In this document: positions 35,263 through 46,124 of the stretch, one piece after another
Layout of the letters: each line of letters opens with the position of its first letter
How positions within the stretch are numbered: position 1 is the stretch's first letter
Source: Verrucomicrobium sp. BvORR034
GTDB taxonomy: Bacteria > Verrucomicrobiota > Verrucomicrobiia > Verrucomicrobiales > Verrucomicrobiaceae
NCBI RefSeq assembly: GCF_000739635.1
Contig: NZ_BATQ01000141.1
Location: forward strand, 1 to 64,000
Length of the DNA stretch: 64,000 nt
Direction of reading: 5' to 3'
Made by a program: the position numbers and the translations under genes
Notes under the pieces: generated by a model
Seen by the model: the letters and a program-made list of their open reading frames with translations, nothing else
Told to the model about the DNA's origin: nothing
The model's database searches: none

Positions 35263-35553
35263 ATGGCTACCAAAATCACACCTCTGGGCCGCCGCGTCCT
35301 TGTTAAGCGCGTTACGAGCGAGGAAAAGACCGCGGGCGGCATCTTTCTGCCCGACACCGCCAAGGAAAAGCCCCAAGAGGCTGAAGTTCTCGCACTCGGC
35401 ACCGGCAAGGATGACGAAGGCAAGGACGTGACTTTCACGGTTGCCGTTGGCAACAAGGTCCTCATCTCCAAGTACGGCGGCACGGAAGTGAAGCTCGACG
35501 GCGACGACGTGCTCATCATCAACGAAACCGACATCCTCGGCATCATCGCCTAA
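35263..35553 (+). CDS. groES: Co-chaperonin GroES
   Basis: The 96-residue protein is a standard 10-kDa co-chaperonin ([20 protein letters not shown], then [20 protein letters not shown] for the mobile loop, and [20 protein letters not shown]). It caps the GroEL ring. It lies 49 bases upstream of groEL and shares its transcript. Confidence 0.98.
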   Translation: MATKITPLGRRVLVKRVTSEEKTAGGIFLPDTAKEKPQEAEVLALGTGKDDEGKDVTFTVAVGNKVLISKYGGTEVKLDGDDVLIINETDILGIIA

Positions 35554-35578
35554 TTACAGGCGCTTCCTCCCCACTTAA

Positions 35579-37222
<1,644 letters not shown>

Positions 37223-37273
37223 TTCAGTGGTTCGGTAAACCGGTAAAACGGTGAACCAGTAACCCAAGCATCA

Positions 37274-37310
37274 GCGGGTCGCAGGAAACTGCGGCCCGCT
37301 TTTTTGTTTT
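37274..37310 (+). terminator. Rho-independent terminator of groESL
   Basis: GCGGGTCGCAG-GAAA-CTGCGGCCCGC (37274-37299) forms a hairpin with one mismatch and a GAAA loop, followed by TTTTTTGTTTT. It lies 52 bases after the groEL stop. Confidence 0.92.
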
Positions 37311-37377
37311 CAGAAGGAGCTGTAGCCCCCAAAGCATCGGGCGGAGATCGATTGCTCCAACGCGCACAAGTGTCGCA

Positions 37378-37416
37378 AAGCGTCTTGGAGTGCTGGTGGC
37401 TTGACACCGCTTTCGC
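37378..37416. repeat. 39-nt dispersed repeat, copy A
   Basis: The block AAGCGTCTTGGAGTGCTGG and on to CCGCTTTCGC matches 46581-46619 at 31 of 39 positions, with most differences being C/T changes. Both copies are noncoding. The ends AAGCG and CGCTT are complementary. Confidence 0.7.
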
Positions 37417-37495
37417 GGCTCAACTAATGTCCTAGAACCTCGGAGCTTCAACAGGGCGGGTGACGCCCTCTCCCATTCAGCATCCGCGGCGTGAG

Positions 37496-37769
37496 GTTGG
37501 AGTTCCGTCCCGCATGCGGGACCAATGCCACCGGTTCAAAAGGACCAAAGGCTCGGCCTCATCAAGCCTGCACACCACAAATATCCCTGAATGAACCGGG
37601 CCTACAGCCCTGAGCATTTTACATACACGATCACCTTGGGCGTTTGGCCAAAGGGCGGGCATGACACCGGGCTTTCAGCCCTCAGTTCGTTCCCAAAGGG
37701 AGAGGCTATGGGAGGGGCCGCTCTCTTTCCCTGATCGCATTGATCCCGCATGCGGGACGGTACTCCAAC
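37496..37769. mobile_element. 274-bp element with 33-nt terminal inverted repeats
   Basis: The ends 37496-37528 and 37737-37769 are reverse complements at 31 of 33 positions. Each contains the perfect palindrome TCCCGCATGCGGGA. The 208-bp interior has no gene but holds two related stretches (CCGGGCCTACAGCCCTGAG and CCGGGCTTTCAGCCCTCAG). It looks like a non-autonomous repeat element or remnant. The whole 37311-37973 stretch is without genes. Confidence 0.7.
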
Positions 37770-37973
37770 CCTGCTGCAAATTTCACATGCCACAGGGGTG
37801 GACACCAAGGAACCAGTTCAACCGAAGGCTACAAGCCCAACGCTGACGGCTTCCAGCGAGTCTACCTTGGGGTGAACGAAATAGGGGCCTACTCCGAAGT
37901 GCCTCCATCAAGGCGTGAGCTCACGTCTTGCGTCTTCTGTCTTGAAGTCTTCCGTCTCCCCCACGGGCGGGCC

Positions 37974-38684
37974 TCACTTCAATACAAACACCACCGTCGC
38001 CGCCACCAGTGTTGCCACCGCCAGCCAGATGAACAACGCCATCACGGGGTTGCCATTGGCAGCCGCGGCCTCACGATGTTCACGGGTCATGATGCTGCGC
38101 AGATGATCATCCAGTTCCGGATGCTGGGAGAGCTCCAACTGCGCCATCGTCACCTCACTCAAAAAGGGGCTTGGCACATCCTTCGGTTGACGCCAGGTGA
38201 CTTCGCAGACGCTGCCGCCGCACATCATCAGCGCCAGTCCCGCCCCTGGCAGCCACAGGGTTCCTTCATAGAGCAATGCGGCATCGCCCGTGGGATTCGC
38301 AGCCTGCGATGGAGACACCACGTCCGATTCCTGGAAGGGATCTGTCACCGCGTCTTCCTTGCGCCATCCTGCACCGGAGACAATCGGTTGCATGGCCAGC
38401 AAGGCCTCGTGCAGTGGGACATCCACGATGGCTTTGCCGGCCCACCGATACTTGTCTGAGTCCTCAAAGGAGATCTGGTACAAGCGTTGATGCTTGTCGA
38501 ACACGAGCTCCAGGTCCCAACCATTCGTGACCAGAAAACACTCCTCATCATCTTCCCACTCAGAGGTATCCACGCCCTCCGCATTCAGCACCGCCTCCAC
38601 CTCCTTGCGGCTCATCCCCGGACGCAGCCCGCGCCAGGATTTCAAGTCAGACAAATCATAAGCGAGTTCGGCGGGGGCGTTCAT
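37974..38684 (-). CDS. Hypothetical protein with C-terminal membrane anchor
   Basis: I do not recognise this 236-residue protein. It starts MNAPAELAYDLSDLKSWRGL with a soluble region (about 15-205) containing GLRPGMSRKEVEAVLNAEGV, a SmpA/BamE-like or immunity-type repeat start. It ends in a transmembrane helix (ALFIWLAVATLVAATVVFVL). An open frame reaches 38735. Tail-anchored layout suggests a cytoplasmic domain held at the membrane. Confidence 0.7.
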   Translation of the reverse strand: MNAPAELAYDLSDLKSWRGLRPGMSRKEVEAVLNAEGVDTSEWEDDEECFLVTNGWDLELVFDKHQRLYQISFEDSDKYRWAGKAIVDVPLHEALLAMQPIVSGAGWRKEDAVTDPFQESDVVSPSQAANPTGDAALLYEGTLWLPGAGLALMMCGGSVCEVTWRQPKDVPSPFLSEVTMAQLELSQHPELDDHLRSIMTREHREAAAANGNPVMALFIWLAVATLVAATVVFVLK

Positions 38685-38853
38685 AGCAATAAATCTCCAG
38701 GATGAGCAACATGGCCATCGTCGCCAGACGATCACTCACGATGCAGTTCTGCCTTATGCATGTGCAGCTCCCGCTGCTTGTGACACCGTCGCGTCACATC
38801 TTGGTTTTGTCCCCACGCTCCAGTCACAAGGCACTTTCACTTCCTGCCGGAAG

Positions 38854-39309
38854 CTATTCCGTCCTCACCTGCCCCAGCGGCTTCGGCGGCAACGTCTCAC
38901 CAGACCTCAACGCCGGTCTGGCCGGCCTCTTGATCACTGGCTTGGGTCGACTGCCAGCTTTGGGCGCCGTGGATTTCGGCAAGTCCAGCGCCTTCTTCAA
39001 CGGCTCGATACTGTCTGGCTCTTGAGGACCACTCAGCGCCTCCTTCACCGACTGTAAGATCTGCGCAGCGCGTTCTGGCTGCTGCTCTGCCAGCACACCA
39101 AAGAGCTGCTCGACCAGCATGCCCAGCACGGCATTGTCACGCTGCAGCTGGAGGATCTTCTGCTCAAGCGACCACGCTACCTGGGTGATCTGGGAACGGT
39201 TCACGGTGGAGGCTATCGATGCCCGATCTGCCGTTGTCACAGCGTCATCGATCCTGCCATCTTGGAAAAGATCCGCCAAATCACCGAAGAGCAGACTTGT
39301 AAACTTCAT
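38854..39309 (-). CDS. Hypothetical protein with basic proline-rich tail
   Basis: The 151-residue protein is unrecognised. Residues 30-95 are predicted helical with coiled-coil character (WSLEQKILQLQRDNAVLGML, VEQLFGVLAEQQPERAAQIL). The last 50 residues are Lys/Pro/Arg-rich (KPVIKRPARPALRSGETLPP). The ATG at 39309 is preferred over a TTG at 39315. A 47-bp gap separates it from the 118-bp repeat element. Confidence 0.65.
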   Translation of the reverse strand: MKFTSLLFGDLADLFQDGRIDDAVTTADRASIASTVNRSQITQVAWSLEQKILQLQRDNAVLGMLVEQLFGVLAEQQPERAAQILQSVKEALSGPQEPDSIEPLKKALDLPKSTAPKAGSRPKPVIKRPARPALRSGETLPPKPLGQVRTE

Positions 39310-39356
39310 GCCCAAAACCTAACGCCTCGCTCCCAACTGTAAAGAGCCACGCTCAG

Positions 39357-39474
39357 AACCTGTTTGGATAAAAACGCTGGGGGTGTTGCGAGGCAGAATT
39401 CAGCCTCGGCGAAGCATCTCCTCTTAATTCCTTAATTTATCCTGCCACACCCAGATTTTTTATCCCAACAGGTT
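39357..39474. mobile_element. 118-bp MITE-like element
   Basis: The ends 39357-39381 and 39450-39474 are reverse complements at 22 of 25 positions (AACCTGTTTGGATAAAAA and TTTTTTATCCCAACAGGTT). Similarity continues inward for about 15 bases, so the whole can fold into one long hairpin. The interior is noncoding. Its right edge lies 1 base from the acetyltransferase stop codon, where it could also act as a transcript end. Confidence 0.75.
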
Positions 39475-39475
39475 T

Positions 39476-39931
39476 TCAGTCCGGCGTTCGCAACGTCTTC
39501 AGCAGCCGGTATCCTGTCTTGCGATAGCCCAGTGATTCATAAAACGCGTGCGCCTCCGTGCGCTGCTGGCCGCTGTGCACGCGGATGTCCTCCACCCCGC
39601 GCGCATGGTAGTACACCTCTGCCGCCTGCATGAGCGCCCGTCCAATTCCCCGCCGCTGATGCCGCGAACTCACCGAAAGCGCCAGGATCCACCCCACCTC
39701 CCGATTGTACTCATACACCGGCAGACAGATCAGCCCGATGAATCCCACCACCTGGCCGTCCACCACCGCCACCAGGGTGTGATACAGGGGAGCAGTCAGA
39801 CGCTGAAACCGCCCCCGCAGCTCCTCCTCCGTCGCCGGATACCCCAGGTCCTCCATGAGTGCGACCATTCCCGGAAAATCCGAGTCCTCAATGGGACGCA
39901 CCAGCGGCAGCTCAGCATTCATGATTCGCAT
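39476..39931 (-). CDS. GNAT-family N-acetyltransferase
   Basis: The 151-residue protein has a clear acetyl-CoA site, LSVSSRHQRRGIGRALMQAA (R-x-x-G-I-G), and the C-terminal HAFYESLGYRKTGYRLLKTL. Residues 1-20 lead into the fold with LVRPIEDSDFPGMVALM. The start is ATG 39931, with an alternative at 39922. The substrate is unknown. Confidence 0.92.
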   Translation of the reverse strand: MRIMNAELPLVRPIEDSDFPGMVALMEDLGYPATEEELRGRFQRLTAPLYHTLVAVVDGQVVGFIGLICLPVYEYNREVGWILALSVSSRHQRRGIGRALMQAAEVYYHARGVEDIRVHSGQQRTEAHAFYESLGYRKTGYRLLKTLRTPD

Positions 39932-40050
39932 CAAACGACTTCAGTCATCCGGGTCAAGTCAAAGCTCCTCTTGTCCACCTCATTCCTAGAACTTCCTCCG
40001 ACATTCTGATCCGCTGGTTTACCGACCCACTGAATTACTGAGTTACCGAA

Positions 40051-43000
40051 CTACCGTCCTACCGAAAACTTCCCGACCTCTATCACTTCTTTCTTCCCCT
40101 CCAGCCGCCGGGTCACCGCTTCACGACGGGACTTCGCTCCATCTTGATCGTACGCGGTCTGGAACTCGACCTGCACAGTCGTTGCCCCGGCGAGCTTCTG
40201 CTGGGTGTTGCCGTAGTAGTTCACCTTCACCGTATAGGTGCCCGGCAGCGCGCGACGCACAGTGAACACTTCCGGCCCGTACCCACGGGTGCAGTCGGCA
40301 CTCATGTATCCTCCCGCCTTGGTGCGATTGTGGTTGTAGATGCAGACCTCGCCGGTGGGGTCGATCACCCACAGGTCCATATCCGTGTTGTCAGCGTCCC
40401 AGGTCAACACCACGCGCAGATCCACAGGCACCCCCTCCAGCAACGCAGCGGGGATGCCCATGGCCTCAGGCTCCGGGCGCAACGCGGGCGGGCAGGTCTC
40501 CGGAACGCTCTGCAACAGTTCATTCAGCTCATGCAGAGCGATCACTTCCACATCGCGGAAGCGGTCATCCCAATTTCGCCGCACCACCTCCCACAGCAGC
40601 GTGGCGGCGCGGGCGTAATCTGGAGACTTCATGCTGGCAAGGCACAAGGCCAGGTCGCGTCGGCTCTGCGGCTCCTCCCCGCGCATCTTCAGTACCGCCT
40701 CGAACAAAGGCACCGCCAGATCATGCCGTTCCAGCTGCCGCAGGCGGTAGGCCAGAATGCGCAACAACGGCGCACTCTCCAGATCCATCTCGGCCAGGTT
40801 CGAGAGCACCCGGAGCGCAAGCCGCTCATCCTTTTTCTCCTCGCGGAAGAAGTCCGCACAATCCAGGAAGAAGGCAGAACTGCTCGCATTGTCCTGCCGC
40901 TCCTTGAGGTACACCACATAGGCATCCTCCGCCTTGCGCAGCTTCTTCAGATAGGGCGTGTCAGGATTCCAGGCTTTCACTTCGATCTGACTCGTCATGG
41001 CAGGTAGGGAGGCATCGCCACTCTCACCTACGACCGATTTGGCGCTGGCGCGACTCCGTGAAACCTCAGCAGGAGCTGGAGAAGCTGGGGACATCGGCAT
41101 CACGGCCATGGGCTGGGCCGCAGTCGCCGGGCGGGGCGGCGGCGGAGCCGCTCCGCCAGCAACCCCATAGTTGTCCCTCGCTCCCCCCTCAGCCTCCTGC
41201 TTGAGTTGGTCGCCAGATCCAGGCAACAATTCAAGCCGCCGCTGCCGCAGCACGTCCACTGCCAGCATCACCTTGGTTGCCTCCTCGATCCATTGGTTCC
41301 GGCTCGCCGTCTCACGCCCCTCCTTCTTCCATCTGGAGTCCAGATCTCGCGCCTTCTCCTTCAGAGCAGCCGCGGCCGCTGCGTCTTCCTGGCTCAACGC
41401 GCCCCGCTTTCCAGACTGGCCCAGGGTCTTCCCGCCCGCCTGGGTTTCAACAGAGAGTGCCGCATACAAAGCAGCCTCCCGCTCCGCCGCCGGTTTCAGC
41501 ACCGTCTCCAGCCAGGGATGGCGTTGGTCGTGCCAGGCCTTGAACTCCTTCCAGGCCTTCGTCACGGTGGTCAGATGATCCGCCGCGCTCTTTTTGCGAT
41601 CATCCTTGGGCTGTTTCTTCAACAGCGTCAAATACGCATCCCGCAGTTCCTCCTCAGGAGGTTCTATCCCATGACGCACATAGTCCTCCAGACGGTCCAG
41701 CACAATCAGGGACGTGCCAGCCGTTACCAGCCCCTGCGCCTTGCCCAGGGCAATGATGGCATCCTCATTGCCACGCTCATCCAGCGCCAGTTCTGCGACA
41801 CGACGCTGCGCCCAGGCATGTCGCACAAACGCCCCGCGTTTTGCCTCGATCGCCTCTTGGGGGTCCACCGTAACCCTGCGGGTCAGGGTGGTCTTGCCGT
41901 TCTGGCCAAAGCTCAACTCGATCTCGCTGCGCCCCTCGAATCGACCCGCCATGGCGAACGTCGCTCCAGCGATCGCAGGCCTGGAAGGCGACAGTTCCGT
42001 CGCCTTTCCTGAAACCACCCTCGCTCCCAGGAACTGGAAGGGGCTGGACTGCATCGTTGCCACAGCCTCCGCCACCGGGGTGGTCAGGAGGTTCAGTACT
42101 CGTCCCCCCGCATGGGCCACCAGCTGGCGGAGCGAGGTCTCATCCACCATTGCCGCCGCGTGCACGGCATGCACCGCCACTGCACCATTGCCAAACTCTC
42201 GCTGGCTTCCGGCTGCAGTATCGAAGTTGAAGAAGCCGTCTGAGATCAATACCGCGACATCCGCCCCCGGCACTCTGGTGAGATCCAGTGCCCCGCGCGA
42301 TGTGCCGCCGTCAAGAGGAAGTGACTCCACCGCCGCCTTGAGTTCCGCTGCCTGTCCATCCCGGATGACAAACCGTCTCGGCGCGTCGGCTTCATTCCGG
42401 AACGCCACCAGATCCACCTCCACACTGCCCAGCGCCTTCAGCCAGGATTCGAGGAAACGCCACTCTGCCACCCGATCCCTTTTGACGGCACTGCCAGAAG
42501 CATCGTAGAAAAGGGCAATGCGCCCCGGCTTTTCCACCGGCGCCGCATTTGGCACATCCAGGGCCAGCCGGGTGTGAAAGTAGCCCGTGCCCGGCTCACG
42601 GGCATCCGCCACCGTCAAGGTACGCACTCCGCCCCGTTTCTCACCACTGGGAATGAGGAAGCTCAGCGGCTTCTCCAGGCGGGAGTTCTCCAGCGTCAAT
42701 TCTGCCACATAGCTGTCCCGCCATTTTTCAAAGGTGAGCACTGCGGCCTCCTGATCAGCCGCCACTGGGGGCATCTCCTGCTTCACCACCTCTGCCCGGG
42801 CATGAATACGGCCCACCTTGTCACCAAAGGCCATGGGCAAGTGATAGCGAAAGCTCTCCGTCCCCTCCTCACCCACCTGTGATTGCAACTCCTGCTCAAA
42901 GGTCACCGATACCCGCTTCGTCCCCTGAGCCGGGATGGGATACACCCGGGTGCGAAAGACATTGCCCTTGGTGAGCTCCGCCAGACCGGGGTCAATGCCG

Positions 43001-43431
43001 CGTCGCACCACCTCCTCAAAGATCTCACGCCCCTTTTCCTTCTCCACCACCACTGCCTGGCGCATCTTCCCTTCCACCTCCAGCGCATAGCCCGCCACGG
43101 TCTGTCCCACACCCAGCGGAAAGATCAGTTCGCCCTCCAGCACCCGGTTGTTGGGATTGTAGAAGGCCATCTCCATCGTCGTCGTGGCCAGATGCCCCTG
43201 CACGCGGATGTCCACCTTCACCTCCTGCACCGTCATCGCCTTGAGCTTTCCTTGTTGGGGATCCACCCAGATCACCGGCGGCCGGCGGTCCCGAATGCGA
43301 TCTTCCCCTTCTTGCAGCAACCGGGTGATGGGGCGATTGGGGCGAGGCGGCAGGCCATCCCGCTTGCTCTGGCTCCAGGCAGCGGTCCCAAGAGACATTG
43401 CCGTCAGCAGTGCGAGAAACACCGGCTTCAT
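40051..43431 (-). CDS. Exported VIT and von Willebrand factor A domain protein
   Basis: The 1126-residue protein starts with a signal peptide (MKPVFLALLTAMSLGTAAWS, then QS). A VIT domain covers about 55-185 (VDIRVQGHLATTTMEMAFYN, LEGELIFPLG). A vWA-like domain (about 300-450) has the MIDAS start FYDASGSAV. The middle (about 560-900) is helical with charged coiled-coil parts, followed by TPR-like repeats (about 900-1000). A DUF2135-type domain comes near the C-terminus (DADNTDMDLWVIDPTGEVCI). Such proteins resemble inter-alpha-trypsin inhibitor heavy chains and are probably periplasmic or surface scaffolds. Confidence 0.9.
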   Translation of the reverse strand: MKPVFLALLTAMSLGTAAWSQSKRDGLPPRPNRPITRLLQEGEDRIRDRRPPVIWVDPQQGKLKAMTVQEVKVDIRVQGHLATTTMEMAFYNPNNRVLEGELIFPLGVGQTVAGYALEVEGKMRQAVVVEKEKGREIFEEVVRRGIDPGLAELTKGNVFRTRVYPIPAQGTKRVSVTFEQELQSQVGEEGTESFRYHLPMAFGDKVGRIHARAEVVKQEMPPVAADQEAAVLTFEKWRDSYVAELTLENSRLEKPLSFLIPSGEKRGGVRTLTVADAREPGTGYFHTRLALDVPNAAPVEKPGRIALFYDASGSAVKRDRVAEWRFLESWLKALGSVEVDLVAFRNEADAPRRFVIRDGQAAELKAAVESLPLDGGTSRGALDLTRVPGADVAVLISDGFFNFDTAAGSQREFGNGAVAVHAVHAAAMVDETSLRQLVAHAGGRVLNLLTTPVAEAVATMQSSPFQFLGARVVSGKATELSPSRPAIAGATFAMAGRFEGRSEIELSFGQNGKTTLTRRVTVDPQEAIEAKRGAFVRHAWAQRRVAELALDERGNEDAIIALGKAQGLVTAGTSLIVLDRLEDYVRHGIEPPEEELRDAYLTLLKKQPKDDRKKSAADHLTTVTKAWKEFKAWHDQRHPWLETVLKPAAEREAALYAALSVETQAGGKTLGQSGKRGALSQEDAAAAAALKEKARDLDSRWKKEGRETASRNQWIEEATKVMLAVDVLRQRRLELLPGSGDQLKQEAEGGARDNYGVAGGAAPPPPRPATAAQPMAVMPMSPASPAPAEVSRSRASAKSVVGESGDASLPAMTSQIEVKAWNPDTPYLKKLRKAEDAYVVYLKERQDNASSSAFFLDCADFFREEKKDERLALRVLSNLAEMDLESAPLLRILAYRLRQLERHDLAVPLFEAVLKMRGEEPQSRRDLALCLASMKSPDYARAATLLWEVVRRNWDDRFRDVEVIALHELNELLQSVPETCPPALRPEPEAMGIPAALLEGVPVDLRVVLTWDADNTDMDLWVIDPTGEVCIYNHNRTKAGGYMSADCTRGYGPEVFTVRRALPGTYTVKVNYYGNTQQKLAGATTVQVEFQTAYDQDGAKSRREAVTRRLEGKKEVIEVGKFSVGR

Positions 43432-43698
43432 CCAAATAGCAGAAGGGCGAACGAAAGGATGCATGGCGAAAGAGATCAGGTTGAGCAACGAAGAGATGGA
43501 GGAACCCACAGGACGAATCCCGCCAGGCATCACGCATCACCGCCGCAGATCTTGGGTAAATCCTCACCCGAATCCCGACGCCGACACGCGACCACACTCT
43601 GCATGTCAAAAGCCAAAAGATTGTGACAGGGGGGGCCCGCTGCGCGCATGCTTGCCAGGTCTGGTCAAGGATTTGCACCGCAGTGGCCTTTCCATCCC

Positions 43699-43744
43699 GA
43701 ACCCGGAGGGTTCATGCGCCAACGCACGAGAGAACCAAGAACCT
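43699..43744. repeat. Dispersed stop-codon-adjacent repeat, copy 2
   Basis: On the minus strand it reads AGGTTCTTGGTTCT immediately at the stop of the PEP-CTERM gene (43743) and ends in the perfect palindrome GAACCCTCCGGGTTC. It matches copy 1 at 25250-25299 in a 22-nt block with 2 differences and in the closing palindrome. Confidence 0.7.
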
Positions 43745-46124
43745 ACTTCCTCCTCCTCCGTCCCGCCACCGCCATCAATCCGAGCATCAACAACAACGCC
43801 CTTCCCGGCTCCGGCGTCACGTTTAACTGCAGGATTCGGCCCGAGATATCAAACTGGAACGTCCCGATCTTACCCGCCCCCAGACCAGTGACGGCAAAGT
43901 CGGTCAGGTCCACACCCGTCGCGGTCACCGCCAGATTTGTCCAGTCGATGAGGTCGTAGATGCCATTGTCGTAGCCTACGCCCGGAGTGATGGCAAAAGT
44001 CGTGCTGCCCGTGGTGTTGGAGGTGAAGGTACCCCCAGTGAGAACAAGCTTGTCGGACGCAGCAGTCGTTCCGAGATTGTAATTCAACACCGCACCACCG
44101 CCCCCATTCAGCGTTAGTCCTCCGGCCAGCGTCAACGACCCAGTGCCCGCGCCCGCGCTGTCACCTGGTGAGATGATGGCACCGCTTGCGACCGTGACTA
44201 AGCCCCCCACTGAACCCGTCCCCGCGAGCGTACCTTTGGTCGTGCTGTTGGTGAAATTCACGGCAACATTGGTCGCTCCCAAGGAGCCGACTCCCGCTAC
44301 CCCCACCTGAATCGTGCCGTTGCTAATGATGGTGTTGCCAGTGTAGGTGTTTGCACCCGTTAACACGAGTGCTCCTGTTCCGGTACTGCTGCGGGTAAGC
44401 TGCCCATTGTTACTGATCACCCCGTTCACGGTCGTTGTACCGTTGCCTTGGAAAACCAGCCCACTCGTCGCCGTGCCCAACGTGCTGATGTTGCCATTGA
44501 TCGTGAGGCTGCTCGCTCCCTCCACACCGATGCGGGTGATCAATGTCGTGTCCGCAGCGATGTTGCCATTCCACACATTGGTTCCACTGCTGCTGTACAA
44601 TGCGCCGAGATTGCTCGCGCCACTCCCCGCGATTGAGGAAGTGGTACCGGTCTCAGTGATCGTCCTGCCACCCGTCAACTCCAGCGTCCCACCCGAGAGC
44701 ACCACCGCTCCGCCAGCTGATGTCCCCATCCCCTGATCATGCAACACCCTCACGGTGCCAGTTACGACTGTCGTCGCGCCCCCGTATGAACTGGCCACCG
44801 TCAATGTCAGGACGCCGCTCCCCAGTTTCGCCAGTCCGACATTGGCATTGGTCAGCCCAGTACTCAAGTCATAGACCCCACCAGATGCGTTGGTCGTGTC
44901 CAGCCCCAACGAGCCACCCGCGGCAAACCCCATGTTTTGAAGGAAGAGGACATCCGCCAGGGTAAACTCGTCCGTTCCGCCCACGTTCAGCCCGAAGATG
45001 CCCGCAGCTGCCACGGTGATGTTGGAGGCCGTCCACTTTGAAGTATCCGCATTGTACAGAGACACGCGTTTCCCGAACTGTAGTGTACCACCGCTCACCG
45101 TAGTAACGCCAGTGTACGTGTTCACTCCGCTCAAGATCCACCGACCATTCCCCGTGACACTCCTCGTCACTCGTCCTGCCCCGCTGATATTTCCTGAAAT
45201 CACGCCACTGCCATCCCCCTGCAGCACGAACTGATTCCCAACAATGGAGCTGATCGCGATGTTGCCGGTAATGTTCAGAGTACCTGAGGTGGAAGCCACT
45301 CGCGTGACCAAGGATGTTCCCACCGTGATGTTGCCCGCCCAAGTATTGGTGCCCAATTCATTCCGCAGCGCACCAGCCGTCGCCGCCCCATCGCCATCGA
45401 TCGCCAGTGACTCGCCCGTCACCGTGACGTTGCCCGCCATCAACAAGGCCCCGCCGGCAGTCACGACGGTGTTCCCATCCGTTGTCCCCAGCCCCTGATT
45501 GTGACGCACACTGATGGATCCGTTGGTGATGGTGGTAACTCCCGTGTAGGTATTGGCTCCAGCCAATGCAAGAATGCCGGAGGAGCCGCTGTTCTTGGTG
45601 ATCCCGACACTGCCACTGACGATGCCGTTGATGATGCCTGAAGAGTTTCCCGTCACTGTCAGGGCACTGTCCAAAATCACGTTGGAGTCAATGATGATCT
45701 GAGGGATCGTGTTGAGGTTCGATCCGGTAGTGCCCGTAGCATTTAATGCCAGGGTGGGCCCAGTCCCGCCGTTGCTCACGAAGTTCAAGGTCCCGCCTGT
45801 GATGGTTACCTTGGCAAAATTCTGTCCGGTCCCAGTCCCCGCATAGCTCATGGTCAGCGAGTTGAGCAGAAACGGATTCGCCACATCGTTGTTGGCAGTC
45901 AACACGTTGGTGTTCACCAATCCTGCCCCGGCCCCGAATACCAGCGAGGTATCGCTCGCGCTCACGGGCACGGCGGTCCAATTCGTGCCAGCCGCCCACT
46001 GCGTCGTCGTGCCCGTAGCAGTGTTGTTGTAGGTGTAGGTCAGCGCGTAAGCCGCGCCGTCTCCTCCCAGCCCCATCCATGCTAGGGCCATCGCCGCCCC
46101 CACTGCCCGCAGCCTTCGCTTCAT
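43743..46124 (-). CDS. PEP-CTERM beta-strand-repeat (autotransporter-like) surface protein
   Basis: The 793-residue protein has an excellent ribosome-binding site (GGAGGG) before ATG 46124 and a signal peptide (MKRRLRAVGAAMALAWMGLG, cleaved near AYA). The body is a Gly/Thr/Asn-rich beta-helix of autotransporter-associated repeats (ANTYTGVTTITNGSISV, ANTYTGNTIISNGTIQV). Two segments of about 180 residues are clearly duplicated. It ends with TPEPGRALLLMLGLMAVAGR plus RRRK, a PEP-CTERM sorting signal, so it is probably anchored and released by an exosortase not found in this window. No translocator beta-barrel is present. Confidence 0.92.
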   Translation of the reverse strand: MKRRLRAVGAAMALAWMGLGGDGAAYALTYTYNNTATGTTTQWAAGTNWTAVPVSASDTSLVFGAGAGLVNTNVLTANNDVANPFLLNSLTMSYAGTGTGQNFAKVTITGGTLNFVSNGGTGPTLALNATGTTGSNLNTIPQIIIDSNVILDSALTVTGNSSGIINGIVSGSVGITKNSGSSGILALAGANTYTGVTTITNGSISVRHNQGLGTTDGNTVVTAGGALLMAGNVTVTGESLAIDGDGAATAGALRNELGTNTWAGNITVGTSLVTRVASTSGTLNITGNIAISSIVGNQFVLQGDGSGVISGNISGAGRVTRSVTGNGRWILSGVNTYTGVTTVSGGTLQFGKRVSLYNADTSKWTASNITVAAAGIFGLNVGGTDEFTLADVLFLQNMGFAAGGSLGLDTTNASGGVYDLSTGLTNANVGLAKLGSGVLTLTVASSYGGATTVVTGTVRVLHDQGMGTSAGGAVVLSGGTLELTGGRTITETGTTSSIAGSGASNLGALYSSSGTNVWNGNIAADTTLITRIGVEGASSLTINGNISTLGTATSGLVFQGNGTTTVNGVISNNGQLTRSSTGTGALVLTGANTYTGNTIISNGTIQVGVAGVGSLGATNVAVNFTNSTTKGTLAGTGSVGGLVTVASGAIISPGDSAGAGTGSLTLAGGLTLNGGGGAVLNYNLGTTAASDKLVLTGGTFTSNTTGSTTFAITPGVGYDNGIYDLIDWTNLAVTATGVDLTDFAVTGLGAGKIGTFQFDISGRILQLNVTPEPGRALLLMLGLMAVAGRRRRK

